From CAYTMY01 sp964618075 (GTDB lineage Bacteria > Bacillota > Clostridia > Eubacteriales > Anaerofustaceae), in NCBI GenBank assembly GCA_964618075.1, contig CAZTZO010000022.1:1-24484 (forward strand): a stretch of DNA of 24,484 nucleotides, given 5' to 3'. Both the position numbers and the translations under genes were made by a program. Positions within the stretch are counted from its first letter, which is position 1; every line of letters starts with the position of its first letter. The notes beneath the pieces were generated by a model that worked only from the letters and a program-made list of their open reading frames with translations, ran no database searches and was not told where the DNA came from. This document shows positions 23,945 through 24,484 of this stretch, one piece after another.

Positions 23945-24358
23945 TTAGAGTACGTTGTAAGCTTTTAATTCCAATCCCCATAAATTTTCTTCATTGAAAA
24001 CTATGTAGCATTGAATATCATTTTTATCACATATTATGCTGATTTGTGACAAAAGGCTTTCAACCTTTTGAGTTTCATTAATATTTGTTGCTTTCATAAT
24101 ATTATCAACAAAAATTCTGTTAATGTCGTAGTTTCCGGCGATAAGCCCGTTTAACATACCTAAAAATTTATCTGCATTGTTTACATCGCATTCCTTTACG
24201 TTTATAAAACGTATTTTGTTGTCAATATCTAATCTGTGTGCATCTGTAGCATCGAGGTATACGATAAGACCGTCTGTCTTTTCGACTTCCTCATTTGCAA
24301 TATCGATCAGTTTTTGTGTTTTTCCGCTCCCATTGGGACCGTAAATCAAATTTATCAT
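23945..24358 (-). CDS. Small P-loop ATPase-like protein of unknown function
   Basis: This 137-residue protein starts MINLIYGPNGSGKTQKLIDIA with a clear Walker A (GPNGSGKT, residues 7-14). Hydrophobic strands at VYLDATD and RIFVDNI (the latter a plausible Walker B), followed by IQCYIVFN, complete a minimal P-loop core; there is no Q-loop, ABC signature or nuclease domain. Similar short proteins occur widely in Clostridia and are sometimes annotated as PilT-like without evidence; I know no assigned function. I chose the ATG at 24358, which follows AAGGGG by about eight bases; a GTG at 24367 is possible. It lies 107 bases upstream of fba in the same direction. Confidence 0.8.
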   Translation of the reverse strand: MINLIYGPNGSGKTQKLIDIANEEVEKTDGLIVYLDATDAHRLDIDNKIRFINVKECDVNNADKFLGMLNGLIAGNYDINRIFVDNIMKATNINETQKVESLLSQISIICDKNDIQCYIVFNEENLWGLELKAYNVL

Positions 24359-24389
24359 GTTGACCACCCCTTTCTTTTATTGCTATTTT

Positions 24390-24395
24390 ATTATA
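24390..24395 (-). promoter_or_regulatory. -10 box upstream of the P-loop ATPase gene
   Basis: TATAAT on the minus strand lies 31 bases before the ATG at 24358. The -35 position reads AGTGCA, a poor match, so the promoter is only plausible. Confidence 0.4.
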
Positions 24396-24427
24396 CTACA
24401 TTTTATTTTATTTGCACTCTATAACGA

Positions 24428-24460
24428 TTAAAAAGCTCACTTAAAAAGTGAGCTTTTTAA
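24428..24460 (-). terminator. Terminator of the gene at the right edge
   Basis: TTAAAAAGCTCACTT (24428-24442) pairs perfectly with 24446-24460 around AAA, a 15-bp stem. On the minus strand it starts two bases after a TAA stop and ends with AGCTTTTTAA, so it probably terminates the gene running in from the right. Its symmetry could also let it act in the other direction. Confidence 0.8.
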
Positions 24461-24462
24461 AA

Positions 24463-24484
24463 TTATTCGATAATCTCAACTACG
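24463..24484 (-). CDS. C-terminal end of an unknown gene (runs off right edge)
   Basis: Read on the minus strand, the last seven codons are VVEIIE and stop (TAA at 24465-24463), directly before the terminator hairpin. The short acidic, hydrophobic tail is not enough to identify the protein. The call rests mainly on the position of the stop beside the hairpin. Confidence 0.4.

Overview
The window looks like a chromosomal segment from a low-GC, endospore-forming Firmicute of the class Clostridia. The evidence is AT-rich DNA, Shine-Dalgarno-led genes, the Firmicutes-type genes recU, rqcH and ytxH, a spoIVA homologue (spore coat ATPase), and gene pairs typical of the group (tilS-ftsH, secA-prfB, a DUF512 radical SAM gene next to der). 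Most genes are housekeeping genes. I see no phage, CRISPR array, toxin-antitoxin or defence island, and no RNA gene.

Layout. At the extreme left (1-68) is what appears to be one end of an insertion sequence running off the window, with the first codons of a transposase-like ORF on the minus strand. Then come minus-strand genes: ytxH and a DUF948 gene (2937 to 2222), an EF-G-like translation GTPase (2152 to 107), ftsH (5050 to 3032) and tilS (6566 to 5166). A divergent intergenic region leads to the plus-strand operon secA, prfB (with a programmed +1 frameshift) and a small NifX-like gene. proA follows with its own promoter and faces ilvE across a shared hairpin terminator. ilvE and a citramalate synthase gene lie on the minus strand. 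A plus-strand AraC/GyrI-type regulator, broken by a -1 frameshift, follows. The rest of the window is minus strand, in transcription order: the end of an unknown gene at the right edge, a small P-loop ATPase gene, fba, recU, rqcH, a DUF512 radical SAM gene, der and spoIVA.

How the genes fit together. The content centres on protein synthesis and quality control: release factor RF2, an EF-G paralogue, the ribosome-assembly GTPase Der, RqcH (rescue of stalled nascent chains), FtsH (membrane proteolysis), SecA (export) and TilS (tRNA-Ile2 lysidine). Citramalate synthase and branched-chain aminotransferase represent the start and end of the pyruvate route to isoleucine. ProA is a proline-pathway enzyme without ProB in the window. 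Several junctions are tightly coupled: prfB/NifX-like and DUF512/der overlap by 4 bases (ATGA), rqcH/DUF512 by 8 bases, and recU starts 2 bases after the fba stop.

The points most worth a second look are the IS end whose hairpin hides the transposase ribosome-binding site, the NifX-like protein with a four-cysteine N-terminus coupled to prfB, the frameshifted AraC-GyrI regulator, a 37-bp near-perfect palindrome covering the ytxH promoter, and the uncharacterised radical SAM/PDZ protein coupled to rqcH and der. I did not find a clearly new multigene system. All identifications come from reading motifs and gene order by eye; no database search was run.
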